Shown here one piece after another: positions 54,210 to 62,756 of a stretch of DNA of 64,000 bases (position 1 is the first letter of the stretch; every line of letters begins with the position of its first letter). Origin of the DNA: Candidatus Gracilibacteria bacterium CG17_big_fil_post_rev_8_21_14_2_50_48_13 (GTDB taxonomy: Bacteria > Patescibacteriota > Gracilibacteria > 1-14-2-50-48-13); assembly GCA_002783265.1 (NCBI GenBank), contig PFFG01000004.1, positions 114,295 through 178,294 of the forward strand, read 5' to 3'. A program made the position numbers and the translations under genes. The notes beneath the pieces were generated by a model, which was not told where the DNA came from, ran no database searches, and was given only the letters and a program-made list of their open reading frames with translations.

Positions 54210-55121
54210 ATGCCGACGGCAAAAGAGCGCGAACAATTTGTTCGCGCTCTTTTGGGTTGGTACGAAAAACATGGATCCGATCTCCCCTGGAGGAATCTGT
54301 CAAATCCCTATCTGGTGCTCGTCTCTGAATGTATGTTGCAGCAAACGCAGGTGGACCGAGTGATTCCTAAATATCATGCATTTGCCGAGCAGTTTCCTGA
54401 TGTGGCGAGCCTTGCGCGGGCGAGTACGGGCGATGTGCTGCGCGCGTGGAGCGGGCTTGGCTACAATTCTCGCGCCTTACGCCTTCAAAAGTTTGCTCGG
54501 GAGGTTGTGGAAAACCATGGAGGGATAATTCCTTCAGATATTGCGACGCTTCTCACCCTTCCTGGTATCGGAAAATATACAGCAGGGGCGATTCGCACTT
54601 TTGGTTACGGACTCCCCGCAGCGTTTATTGATGTGAATATAGCGCGTATTTTGCATCGCGTCTTCTTTGGGGCAGAAGGCACCTATCCTGCCCTAAGTAC
54701 ACAAGAAACGGAAGAACTTGCAGCATATTTGGCGCCCATGACCTCTGAGGCCTACCCATACCATCAGGCTCTGATGGATGTGGGGAGAAAGTTTTGTACG
54801 GCACGAAAAACCACATGTGCAGATTGCCCACTGAAAACACAGTGTAGAGCCCGTATGCGATTTGAGGCTGAACCCCTGTATCTTGCTGAGCATCGCAAAA
54901 AAAATCGACGCACAAAGGAACCCTTTGCGCTTTCACAACGGTTTCTTCGTGGCCGTATCATTCACCTTCTACGCGAACATCATGAAGGGCTCGACTTTGC
55001 AGAACTGCATGCACTTCTGAGCGCCATACCTGTACCAAATTTAGAACGACTCCCTAAGGCTCTTCTCGATTTGGAAAAGGAGGAGCTTCTGCATCTGCGT
55101 GAAAATAGATATATGCTCTAG
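54210..55121 (+). CDS. mutY: MutY-like adenine DNA glycosylase, lacks NUDIX-type domain
   Basis: This 303-residue HhH-GPD protein has the MutY catalytic Glu40 in SECMLQQTQ, the hairpin LPGIGKYTAGAI, catalytic Asp141 in FIDVNIAR, and the [4Fe-4S] set C196-x6-C203-x2-C206-x5-C212. MutY removes A opposite 8-oxoG. Full-length MutY is about 350 residues with a NUDIX-like 8-oxoG recognition domain; the last about 85 residues here are instead short, charged and helical, ending with LEKEELLHLRENRYML. Start ATG 54210 is 22 bp after nrdA. It overlaps the ferredoxin gene by 4 nt. Confidence 0.9.
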   Translation: MPTAKEREQFVRALLGWYEKHGSDLPWRNLSNPYLVLVSECMLQQTQVDRVIPKYHAFAEQFPDVASLARASTGDVLRAWSGLGYNSRALRLQKFAREVVENHGGIIPSDIATLLTLPGIGKYTAGAIRTFGYGLPAAFIDVNIARILHRVFFGAEGTYPALSTQETEELAAYLAPMTSEAYPYHQALMDVGRKFCTARKTTCADCPLKTQCRARMRFEAEPLYLAEHRKKNRRTKEPFALSQRFLRGRIIHLLREHHEGLDFAELHALLSAIPVPNLERLPKALLDLEKEELLHLRENRYML

Positions 55122-55435
55122 TAGAGCATATCCAGCATTTCCAGTTCCAAAGTAATGGTCTCATTAGAAGCGATGGCTTCCGGTTTTACGCCCGCGATAC
55201 AACTAAGTATCTGATCATCATCCGTATCGATAAATTTATCGCCTCCAAGCGTCTCATCGATGACGTCTTTTCCTTGCTTCACCACAAGACAGCATGTCAT
55301 ACACGAACCAGCCCGGCAGGAATAGGGCATGTCAAAGGCGAGATCTTCCATTTGTTCAATAAGCGTTTGTTCCGCATTCGCTGGAAAAGAAAGGAGTTCC
55401 TTTCCGTCCGGTGCTTTTAATATCACATGAACCAT
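55118..55435 (-). CDS. Plant-type [2Fe-2S] ferredoxin
   Basis: This 105-residue protein has the adrenodoxin/plant-type pattern SCRAGSCMTCC for three ligands and a fourth Cys in ILSCIAG, with an acidic surface helix (DDDQILS). It would be a cytoplasmic electron donor, for example in Fe-S cluster assembly; partners are not in the window. It overlaps the end of the mutY gene by 4 nt. Confidence 0.93.
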   Translation of the reverse strand: MVHVILKAPDGKELLSFPANAEQTLIEQMEDLAFDMPYSCRAGSCMTCCLVVKQGKDVIDETLGGDKFIDTDDDQILSCIAGVKPEAIASNETITLELEMLDMLY

Positions 55436-55486
55436 AATATTTTTGAGTACTTGTTATGAGGCAGGAATATTTTGCCGTATGGTAAC

Positions 55487-56611
55487 TTATTTTCCCCAAC
55501 CCGCAATCTCTTTTGCATAGGTTGTCCAGAAACTTGCATTGGATTCAAAGGAAAAGAGGGAGAATCCACGTGCACCGTATTTTCGCGTCACAGCCACTTG
55601 TTTCATGGTTTCCTCCGCCGAGAAACTTGTGGTAGACATACCCACAACTATTTTCTCTGCGGGCAGCGTCGTGGTGAAATCTTTTACTAAGGTTTCAAAT
55701 TCAGGCTTCGCACCAATCGTCCAATAGATCATCGGTGCAATAAAAGAAACGTAGTCACGGCGAACCCACTCTTTAGAATCCTGCAGATATTTATCAAAGG
55801 ATCCGCTATTTTCATACCCCCATCCCCAAATGTCTTGATAATATCCTATAACGGAAGCGGAGAGTTCCTGGTTTTTTCCAATTTTTTGCATCAAGGTATG
55901 CATTTTTCCTATGAAACGGGTCAGGGTTCCACGACGCCACTGTGCCATATCGGCATAGCCGCCAATCTTTTTTTGTCGTTCAAAGCGAACAACATTTTCT
56001 GGACTCAGTCCCCAAAGCGGGCTTGGAAAACGAATATAGTCCATGTGAATGCCATCGACGTCATATTTTTTGGCAACTTCTGCAACCACAAATAAAAGGT
56101 GACGTTGGTATTGAAGATTCGTGGGATCTGCAAACACATAGTTCCCATCAAGGGGCATGGTCTCCCCGGCCGCATTTTTAATTTGCCATTCGGGATGTGT
56201 ATTCAAGATATGTTTGACACTGCTAGAACTGTCATCGGGTAGGGATTTCCCTTTCCAGAGCGTCATCATATTCATCCATGCATGAATCTTTATGCCACGG
56301 GCATGTGCTTCACGTACTGCTACGGCGAGTGGATCAAAGCCAGGATTCTTCCCCAGTGTGCCCGTCAGTTCCGAAGACCACGGTTCATAGGAGGACGCAT
56401 AAAACGCATCCGCTTCCCCACGAACTTGAAAGAATACGGTGTTGACGTTGTTTCTTTCAAGAGTGTCCATCACGCGGATGACATCTGCTTCTGTTTTATA
56501 TTGCCACCGGGTCACCCAAACAGCTCTGGTTTCTTTCGACAGGTCCTGTGCATGGCTTGGCGAAACAAAGAGAAAGCAAGCAAGAAACAGTGCGGCTAGA
56601 ACTTTTTTCAT
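55487..56611 (-). CDS. GHL10 / family-10-like glycosyl hydrolase, secreted
   Basis: This 374-residue protein has a signal peptide (VLAALFLACFLFVSPSHA) and a TIM-barrel domain: ETRAVWVTRW, NNVNTVFFQVRGEADAFY, GIKIHAWMNMMTLW, VDGIHMDYIRFP and DYVSFIAPMIYW. These are the DUF187/GHL10 (UPF0748) motifs; the HMDY and related acids form the putative active site. It probably cleaves a glycan, perhaps cell-wall-linked, outside the cell. It is preceded by a pyrimidine-rich leader. Confidence 0.9.
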   Translation of the reverse strand: MKKVLAALFLACFLFVSPSHAQDLSKETRAVWVTRWQYKTEADVIRVMDTLERNNVNTVFFQVRGEADAFYASSYEPWSSELTGTLGKNPGFDPLAVAVREAHARGIKIHAWMNMMTLWKGKSLPDDSSSSVKHILNTHPEWQIKNAAGETMPLDGNYVFADPTNLQYQRHLLFVVAEVAKKYDVDGIHMDYIRFPSPLWGLSPENVVRFERQKKIGGYADMAQWRRGTLTRFIGKMHTLMQKIGKNQELSASVIGYYQDIWGWGYENSGSFDKYLQDSKEWVRRDYVSFIAPMIYWTIGAKPEFETLVKDFTTTLPAEKIVVGMSTTSFSAEETMKQVAVTRKYGARGFSLFSFESNASFWTTYAKEIAGWGK

Positions 56612-56744
56612 AGAGGTGCAGGGAAGAAAACAGGAGCGCCCCTATCTTGCAGGATGGAAGAAAGACAAGCAAGAAGAGTTCACATGGAATTTCTTTACAA
56701 GCTGCACCTGTGCAGTATACTGCCAAGCAACATAACGAACGCGT

Positions 56745-58031
56745 ATGCAATATCCCAATTCGACCCCAAACGACGATGCAAATAAATTTGATATACGTTC
56801 GATGCGAGCGTCGTTGGAGAAAGCTTATGCGTCGTCGAAGGGGTTTCCCTCTCTTGACCGGGTGGCGCGAGAAGCACATGCGCCAAAGCTCATAGAGGAA
56901 ATCATGATTCTCAGAAAAGAAATTCGTGACTTGTTGCGTGAAAAGAATGTGTTTTTAGAGGAAGCCTATACACAATTTGAACGCGCTCATGGTTCGCAAG
57001 AAGACTATGCAAAATTACAAACGAAAGCCCTAGGAAAATTCGAAGAAAATCCTGAGGAGCGTCTACGAGTGCGCCATAGCTTTGCGGAGTTAGAAAAAAA
57101 TCGTCTACAGTTTGAGAAGGATGTAGAAGAGTATATGGGTCGTTATATTATCTCTGTAGTACAAACCCTTCATTACTTTCTCAAAGATCATCGGGAGAGT
57201 TTAGAAGAGATGATTCAGGCACTCGAGTCTGAAAACTATATCGTACCAACAAAAGATCCAGTCATCACCACCTTTTTCTTTCGACTGGTGGGTATTTTGC
57301 TGCTGTATGGTGAAGGTGAGCAGGAAACGACCTGGCTTCAAAGAATTTTTCTGCGTCTGCATGCATCCTCTGACGTCGCAAAGGGCTCCTTTGAAGAGCT
57401 TCTCAAAAATTTTCCAACACAGAAGGATCATGCCCGAACGGTAAGGCTTCTCATTGATGACCCAATGATCTCCATATTATGGGGGGAAGTCATTATGCAT
57501 CTTGCCCCAGAGAACGCACCCAAAAGTGTCAATGAACTTGCAGAACTCTATACAACCAAGGGGCTCCACCAAGTTTTTACCAATAATTTGCGGCGTATCA
57601 GTAATTCCGCCACATTTCAGCCTGAAGATTTTCCTCGTTTTGATCGCTATCTGATAACCCTGGCGTACTGTGTCAATATTCAGCGTATTATTCGTGATAT
57701 TGAATCCTCAAAGCGTCTGGATGAAGAGCTCGCTAAAAGCTGGAATGCCTTTCATGAACAAAAAAATCTCTTTGAAAATTTTGAAGAATTTTTAGGAAAA
57801 CGAAGTGGCCAGCAGACGGAATTCCAAACGAACAAACCCCTCGCTAATGCAACCCTGCATGAGCTCCTTTGGAGGTCAAAGGAATTATTGGATAGCTTGT
57901 TTCGCACGTACCTGACGGAAGATAGAGACACACTTCGATTGGAGATGAGCAGCATATATGATGTTGTGGAACATCTCCGTATCCATATACTGACAGAGCT
58001 GGTCTTTGTTATAGCTCCACCAACAACCTAG
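56745..58031 (+). CDS. Large helical protein of unknown function
   Basis: This 428-residue soluble protein is all-helical and charged. It has a coiled-coil-like region (APKLIEEIMILRKEIRDLL and following) and long helices throughout. There is no signal peptide, no Cys cluster and no motif that I recognise. It is 12 bp before bolA on the same strand and may share an operon with bolA and grx. It is divergent from the GHL10 gene. Confidence 0.65.
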   Translation: MQYPNSTPNDDANKFDIRSMRASLEKAYASSKGFPSLDRVAREAHAPKLIEEIMILRKEIRDLLREKNVFLEEAYTQFERAHGSQEDYAKLQTKALGKFEENPEERLRVRHSFAELEKNRLQFEKDVEEYMGRYIISVVQTLHYFLKDHRESLEEMIQALESENYIVPTKDPVITTFFFRLVGILLLYGEGEQETTWLQRIFLRLHASSDVAKGSFEELLKNFPTQKDHARTVRLLIDDPMISILWGEVIMHLAPENAPKSVNELAELYTTKGLHQVFTNNLRRISNSATFQPEDFPRFDRYLITLAYCVNIQRIIRDIESSKRLDEELAKSWNAFHEQKNLFENFEEFLGKRSGQQTEFQTNKPLANATLHELLWRSKELLDSLFRTYLTEDRDTLRLEMSSIYDVVEHLRIHILTELVFVIAPPTT

Positions 58032-58043
58032 AATTCTTTTTCT

Positions 58044-58337
58044 ATGCACGTCGATGAAATCACATCTTTGCTAGCTTCGCAGCTACCCGAGGCGACCATT
58101 GTGGTCAAAAACCCTCTAGGTGATGGTATGCACTTTCACGCGCTTCTCATCAGTGCAGAGTTTGAAGGTATGCCGATGCTAAAGCGGCATCGGTTGGTCA
58201 CAAACCCCCTTTTAGAAAAATTTAAAAGTGATGAGGTCCATGCGCTCAGCATAAAAACCTACGCACCCTCAGAACTCACGAAGCATACCGAAACTCTCAA
58301 AAAATTTGGATTACGCCCCGAGAGCATTAGTTCATAA
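58044..58337 (+). CDS. bolA: BolA-family protein
   Basis: This 97-residue protein has the BolA fold: EITSLLASQLPEATIVVKNP, then DGMHFHALLISAEFEGMPML and HRLVTNPLLEKFKSDEVHALSIKTY, where His residues would be Fe-S ligands shared with a monothiol glutaredoxin. The glutaredoxin gene lies 13 bp downstream, making the functional BolA-Grx pair for Fe-S trafficking. Confidence 0.93.
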   Translation: MHVDEITSLLASQLPEATIVVKNPLGDGMHFHALLISAEFEGMPMLKRHRLVTNPLLEKFKSDEVHALSIKTYAPSELTKHTETLKKFGLRPESISS

Positions 58338-58350
58338 CCTCAATACAACC

Positions 58351-58662
58351 ATGTACGAAGAAAAACTCGCTGAAATTCAACACCTTGTGTCTCATACGCC
58401 GATACTTCTTTTCATGAAGGGCTCTAAAGAGCAGCCACTCTGTCGTTTTTCTTTAGATGTCGTGCGACTACTACGACGGCACCAAGTAGATTTCGAAACA
58501 CGCGATGTGTTGGAAGATGACATTCTACGAGAGGCAATTAAAGAGTTCTCCGATTGGCCGACGCTCCCGCAGCTGTATGTAAACGGAGAGTTCATCGGTG
58601 GACGCGATATTCTTATGGATCTCGATGAGTCAGGAGAGCTAGAGTCTGTCTTGAAGCAATAG
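58351..58662 (+). CDS. Monothiol glutaredoxin (Grx4-type), CRFS motif
   Basis: This 103-residue protein has the Grx4 layout: LLFMKGSKEQPLCRFS, WPTLPQLYVNGEFIGGRDIL, and a C-terminal helix. The active-site motif is C31-R-F-S instead of the CGFS seen in nearly all members; the Gly to Arg change sits beside the Fe-S ligand Cys. It pairs with BolA upstream. It probably forms or carries a bridged [2Fe-2S] cluster, but the Arg might change this. A convergent methyltransferase gene follows at 1 bp. Confidence 0.9.
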   Translation: MYEEKLAEIQHLVSHTPILLFMKGSKEQPLCRFSLDVVRLLRRHQVDFETRDVLEDDILREAIKEFSDWPTLPQLYVNGEFIGGRDILMDLDESGELESVLKQ

Positions 58663-58663
58663 A

Positions 58664-59617
58664 CTACTTTCGCTGAAGCACATAGGTCCCTTCGCTGTGT
58701 TGTTCTGTGCGAGAGAGGAGGGTGAAATTGTGCCACTTGAAAAAATTGAGCATCGTATCTGGATGGTATACGCGTACCTCAATGAGCTTAATTTTTTCAG
58801 GCGGAATAAAGTGAATATATTCGTCAAGAAAATGCACGGTATAGGCTTCTTTGAATCGGAAGCTAAAGCGGAAGGTGAGAACACCAATACTTTCTTCGAG
58901 AAAATTCTCTAGTTCAAGGCTTCCGATATTGCGGGGTACTCCAAGCATATCCAGTGGATGGAGAACAAAGTTGATGTTGTTCTCGTCTTTTAAACGTGAA
59001 GCATATCGGTTGAACAGTTTGAGATCGCCAATCTTACTATTCGCTTCGCGGATCATACACTCAAAAATCATGAGGTTTCCGGGGAACATGACATTGTAGA
59101 GCGTATCGGCAATTTCCGTTTGAACCATATTGCCGATGGTGCCGCCGATGATGGCAAACACACCACGATCAAAATCTTTGAGCGTGTTTGCAACACGTTT
59201 GACAAACATAGGAGACACAATATCTTCGACCCAAAATTCAGTTTTGAAGGGCACATCTTTCATGGTCTCTTCCGCTAGTTGAATCATGACCTCGGAGGAA
59301 TCGATACCAATGAAGGTAAAATCGTATCCTGCCTCATGCAGAATAGTCATGTAGTCTTTGTCAATGATGGCAGAACCGCAGCCAATACTAAAAATCGCAA
59401 GTTTTTCTTTCTTCTCAACATTTGCGGTGATTCCTTCTACAAAGGATTTTACCTCCCAGTCTTTTACGTCGCTGTTTGAGGCCGCGTTCACGTATTTGTA
59501 ATACAAATTGCTTCCTTCGCCGAAGTACAGAAACTTCTGATCGAGATAGCGGACCTTCAAATTTCGCAGAAATTCCTGTTTAGACTCTTCTGGATTGTGG
59601 GCAAAAAATGGTTTCAT
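58664..59617 (-). CDS. EgtD-like SAM methyltransferase
   Basis: Starting at ATG 59617 the protein has 317 residues. It has a SAM fold with IFSIGCGSAIIDKDYMTIL (motif I), FTFIGIDSSEVMIQLAEETM (motif II acid), and a late FECMIREANS and LIEVRVYHPDTMLN, like the Methyltransf_33/histidine N-alpha-methyltransferase group. The N-terminal YFGEGSNLYYKYV recalls, but does not match, the EgtD start. The product may or may not be ergothioneine-related; no egtB is present. Confidence 0.7.
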   Translation of the reverse strand: MKPFFAHNPEESKQEFLRNLKVRYLDQKFLYFGEGSNLYYKYVNAASNSDVKDWEVKSFVEGITANVEKKEKLAIFSIGCGSAIIDKDYMTILHEAGYDFTFIGIDSSEVMIQLAEETMKDVPFKTEFWVEDIVSPMFVKRVANTLKDFDRGVFAIIGGTIGNMVQTEIADTLYNVMFPGNLMIFECMIREANSKIGDLKLFNRYASRLKDENNINFVLHPLDMLGVPRNIGSLELENFLEESIGVLTFRFSFRFKEAYTVHFLDEYIHFIPPEKIKLIEVRVYHPDTMLNFFKWHNFTLLSRTEQHSEGTYVLQRK

Positions 59618-59748
59618 AATCAGTGGAGCAACGAAGAAGGGAAAATCTACATTCAAATCTACTCTGTTTTTTTATTCTGGCAATACTGCGCCGTCGATAC
59701 TGTTGTAGAAGAGGAACAGTAGCACTGTTTTTGAAAAACACCCAGACC

Positions 59749-62670
59749 CTATCGTGCTGTCACGCCAATGCGATAGATCATTTGCGCCATGCTACCCCGA
59801 TTCACGGCGTCTCCGGGAGCCAAAACAAAGCGTTCTTCAAGCAGGGCGAGTTTTTCTGCCGTGGTCACGAAGGAATAATACCAGGCATCCTCGGGGACGT
59901 CGTTGTAGCTATTGCGTCCCTGGGCGAGTGGGATGTCGTTAAAGGTCAAAATTATTTTGAGCGCTTCTACTTTGTTGATAGTTTGATCAGGTCTGAAAAG
60001 TCTCTGACCCGTTGCATCAAGGCTACCAGGATAACCTTCCACGATGCCCGCTTCTTTTGCATAACAAACGTAGGGCGCAAACCACTGTTCCCCTACATCA
60101 GGAAAACAATCTTTATACTCGGATGCTTTCGGTGAAATACCTTTTCCTTCCAAGAGAATTTTCAAAAATTCTGCTCGATTCACTGCAGAGTAGGGGCGAT
60201 AGGTACCATCACTATACCCCTGAATGACCCCTGAGGCAGCGAGCTCCGTAATAGGAATATAAAAGAGAGAGGTTTTCGGTACGTCAGGAAAGACTTTTGC
60301 GGGTGACGTGTTTGGACTCTCTAGGCCAGGCGACTGCACCGTTGGCTCGGGCTGAACCACGTTGGTTTCTGGCATGGGTGCAGGGGCCACGGGATCAGAG
60401 GTAAAAACTTGGTCCGTATTCGTTATAACACCGCTTGCGTTTTGATCGGGCGTAAAGGTGCTCGTAGGTTTCACTGCCGTTGCGAGGCGACCCACCTGCA
60501 ATTGTCGCAAACCACTTCGCACGAGGGTATTTTCAAGGATTGCTGATCGTAGCTCCGCCACATTCCAATCAGGGTGGAGCGATTTGAGCAGTGCTGCCGT
60601 TCCCGCTACAAGCGGTGCTGCAAAGGATGTTCCCTCCGCAAGGAGATATTTCCCACTGGTGCCGGTGCCTGCCACCACAAGCTGCTCTCCGGGCGCGTAG
60701 AGGTCAACACAATCACTGCCTGTGTTAGAAAAGGTACTAACATTTCCTGTAGCACCTATGGACGCAACACCTAGGGCATAGGCCTTGTCTGCATCATCAC
60801 AAATGGGAGAAACCTTGGTTGTGTTGAGATTCTTCCCATCATTACCAGCTGCGATGATGACAAGCACATTGCGGGCATAGGCATAGGCAAGCATATCCGT
60901 ATACAATGCGTCGGTGCTGTCACTGGCAAAGCTGAGGTTAATAATACTGGCTCCATTATCCACCGCATAACGAATTGCCTGCTGTGCATGGGAAAGCTTT
61001 ATATAATCTTCGGAGAAACTTGCATCCGCGGGGCTCGTTACCTGGAGATTCATAATGCGTACCCCTGGCGCGATGCCCGCTAGACCTTTGTAGTTATTGG
61101 CATCCGCTGCAATGACACTCGCGACCATGGTTCCGTGCGCATTGACTGGTTTTGTGATGGGTTTTTGTGCGACGAAATCCCAACCATATGCATCATCTAC
61201 ATATCCATTGTTATCATCGTCTTTTCCGTTGTTGGGAATTTCCTTTGCGTTGACCCAACTTTTCCCCATAAGATCATCGTGGGAGAAATCCACCCCACTA
61301 TCAACGACGGCGACAACAACATCGGGATTCCCCATGGTTTTTTTCCAGAATGCACTGACATCGAGGCTGCCAAAGTACCACATGAGCTTGGTAAACTCAT
61401 CTAGACTGTAGAGAACATTTGGTGTGATGGTTACAGGGACTTCCTGGGTCTTCATGCCACTGCTGGTGATCAGCTGTGTTTTCCCACTTGCAGCTGTCGT
61501 ACTCACATAAAACGTCACCAGGGTATCAGTCCAGGCAATAATGGGCTGGCTTGTTCCACCAACAAGCACGGTCCCGACCGTCGTTCCAAAATGTTTCCCT
61601 CGCACAAAATAGACGCCTCCCATATCCATAATGGGAGCCAGCTCAACCAGCACGGGTACGGGACGTAGGACGACCTGAGATGGAGCCGTGACAAAATCGT
61701 AGGTTGAGGTCAGTGGGTCCAGAACGCGAATACTCACCGTGCCTATGGGTTGATTTTCCACCATAAGCCAAAGGGGCGCTCGAAAAGAAATGCGATTTTC
61801 TGTCCATTCGAGATTCGCTGCAGGAATATCATTTGTGTCACTCATACACCGCTCGCCAAAACATATCTGGTTTTTCCCAGCCGTATATCCTGTGCCGAAT
61901 CCTTCCCCAGTTAAGGTAATGGTCGTCTGACCTGGATACACATCTGTGGGAGAGATGGCGCTTATGGAAGGAGCGGGGGGTAACTGATAGGTGAAATTCG
62001 GTACATCCGCGACACGCAGAGGAGACGCTCCAGAAATGTTGGATAGGAGTGGATCATAGGCCACAACGCGAAGAGTAAAATCCGTGACACCAGGCAAATA
62101 GGGAAGCCGAACAGAAATTGCCGTATCGCTCCAGGAGAGAATGTTAACACCTATCTTTGGATCAGAAAGACAGCTGTCGTTCACACAAATGGTGCTTTTT
62201 CCTTCCTCGAAGGTGCCAAAATGTTTTCCACCAAGAAAAAGTTCTGTGACACCAGGAACAACGATGTGTGAGCTTGTTTGCGTCACCTCTGGCGCGCCCA
62301 TGGAAAACGTATAGCTGCCTCCTTGAAAGAGACTATTGGTTCCCCCTGGGTTTGCCACCACAACAGAAATGGTTCCAGAATCCGGGAGCTGCTGATAGGG
62401 AACCAGTATGCGAATGGTTGTATCGCTCCAGCTCCGAACGAAGGTACTAAAATTACTTTGCGTTGTACAATGCTGAGGCGAGAAACAGACTTGAGATCCC
62501 GCAAAGGGGGCCGCTCCAAAACCGCTGCCATAAATGTCCATCAGCACTCCTGGTGAAAGGCGGGATGGGGAAATAGAATCTATTCCGGCAGCCTGGGCTG
62601 CTGGCATGAGAAAGCACACAAGAAAAAAAACCGGAGCAAGAAGACGCAGCAACAAGGTAGAACGGGACAT
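59749..62670 (-). CDS. SLH-anchored subtilisin-like protease with IPT/TIG domains
   Basis: From ATG 62670 (973 residues): signal peptide (LLLRLLAPVFFLVCFLMPAA), four IPT/TIG-like domains (IDSISPSRLSPGVLMDIYGSGF; ITLTGEGFG; VYFVRGKHFG; and others, to about residue 430), an S8 peptidase domain with Asp in VVAVVDSGVDFSHDDL, His in AHGTMVASVIA and Ser in GTSFAAPLVAGTAALL, then a Pro/Thr linker and three SLH domains (FPDVPKTSLFYIPITELAA; FPDVGEQWFAPYVCYAKEA; YNDVPEDAWYYSFVTTAEK). The catalytic triad is intact. It would be an active protease on the cell surface, possibly for surface-protein processing or prey/host contact. Confidence 0.93.
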   Translation of the reverse strand: MSRSTLLLRLLAPVFFLVCFLMPAAQAAGIDSISPSRLSPGVLMDIYGSGFGAAPFAGSQVCFSPQHCTTQSNFSTFVRSWSDTTIRILVPYQQLPDSGTISVVVANPGGTNSLFQGGSYTFSMGAPEVTQTSSHIVVPGVTELFLGGKHFGTFEEGKSTICVNDSCLSDPKIGVNILSWSDTAISVRLPYLPGVTDFTLRVVAYDPLLSNISGASPLRVADVPNFTYQLPPAPSISAISPTDVYPGQTTITLTGEGFGTGYTAGKNQICFGERCMSDTNDIPAANLEWTENRISFRAPLWLMVENQPIGTVSIRVLDPLTSTYDFVTAPSQVVLRPVPVLVELAPIMDMGGVYFVRGKHFGTTVGTVLVGGTSQPIIAWTDTLVTFYVSTTAASGKTQLITSSGMKTQEVPVTITPNVLYSLDEFTKLMWYFGSLDVSAFWKKTMGNPDVVVAVVDSGVDFSHDDLMGKSWVNAKEIPNNGKDDDNNGYVDDAYGWDFVAQKPITKPVNAHGTMVASVIAADANNYKGLAGIAPGVRIMNLQVTSPADASFSEDYIKLSHAQQAIRYAVDNGASIINLSFASDSTDALYTDMLAYAYARNVLVIIAAGNDGKNLNTTKVSPICDDADKAYALGVASIGATGNVSTFSNTGSDCVDLYAPGEQLVVAGTGTSGKYLLAEGTSFAAPLVAGTAALLKSLHPDWNVAELRSAILENTLVRSGLRQLQVGRLATAVKPTSTFTPDQNASGVITNTDQVFTSDPVAPAPMPETNVVQPEPTVQSPGLESPNTSPAKVFPDVPKTSLFYIPITELAASGVIQGYSDGTYRPYSAVNRAEFLKILLEGKGISPKASEYKDCFPDVGEQWFAPYVCYAKEAGIVEGYPGSLDATGQRLFRPDQTINKVEALKIILTFNDIPLAQGRNSYNDVPEDAWYYSFVTTAEKLALLEERFVLAPGDAVNRGSMAQMIYRIGVTAR

Positions 62671-62756
62671 GGCAAGAAAAGTGGGCAACAAAAGTGCATC
62701 CATTGTAATCGCTTTCCCTGCCTCCGCAAATTGCTGCCCTTTCAAAAAGTGTAAAC

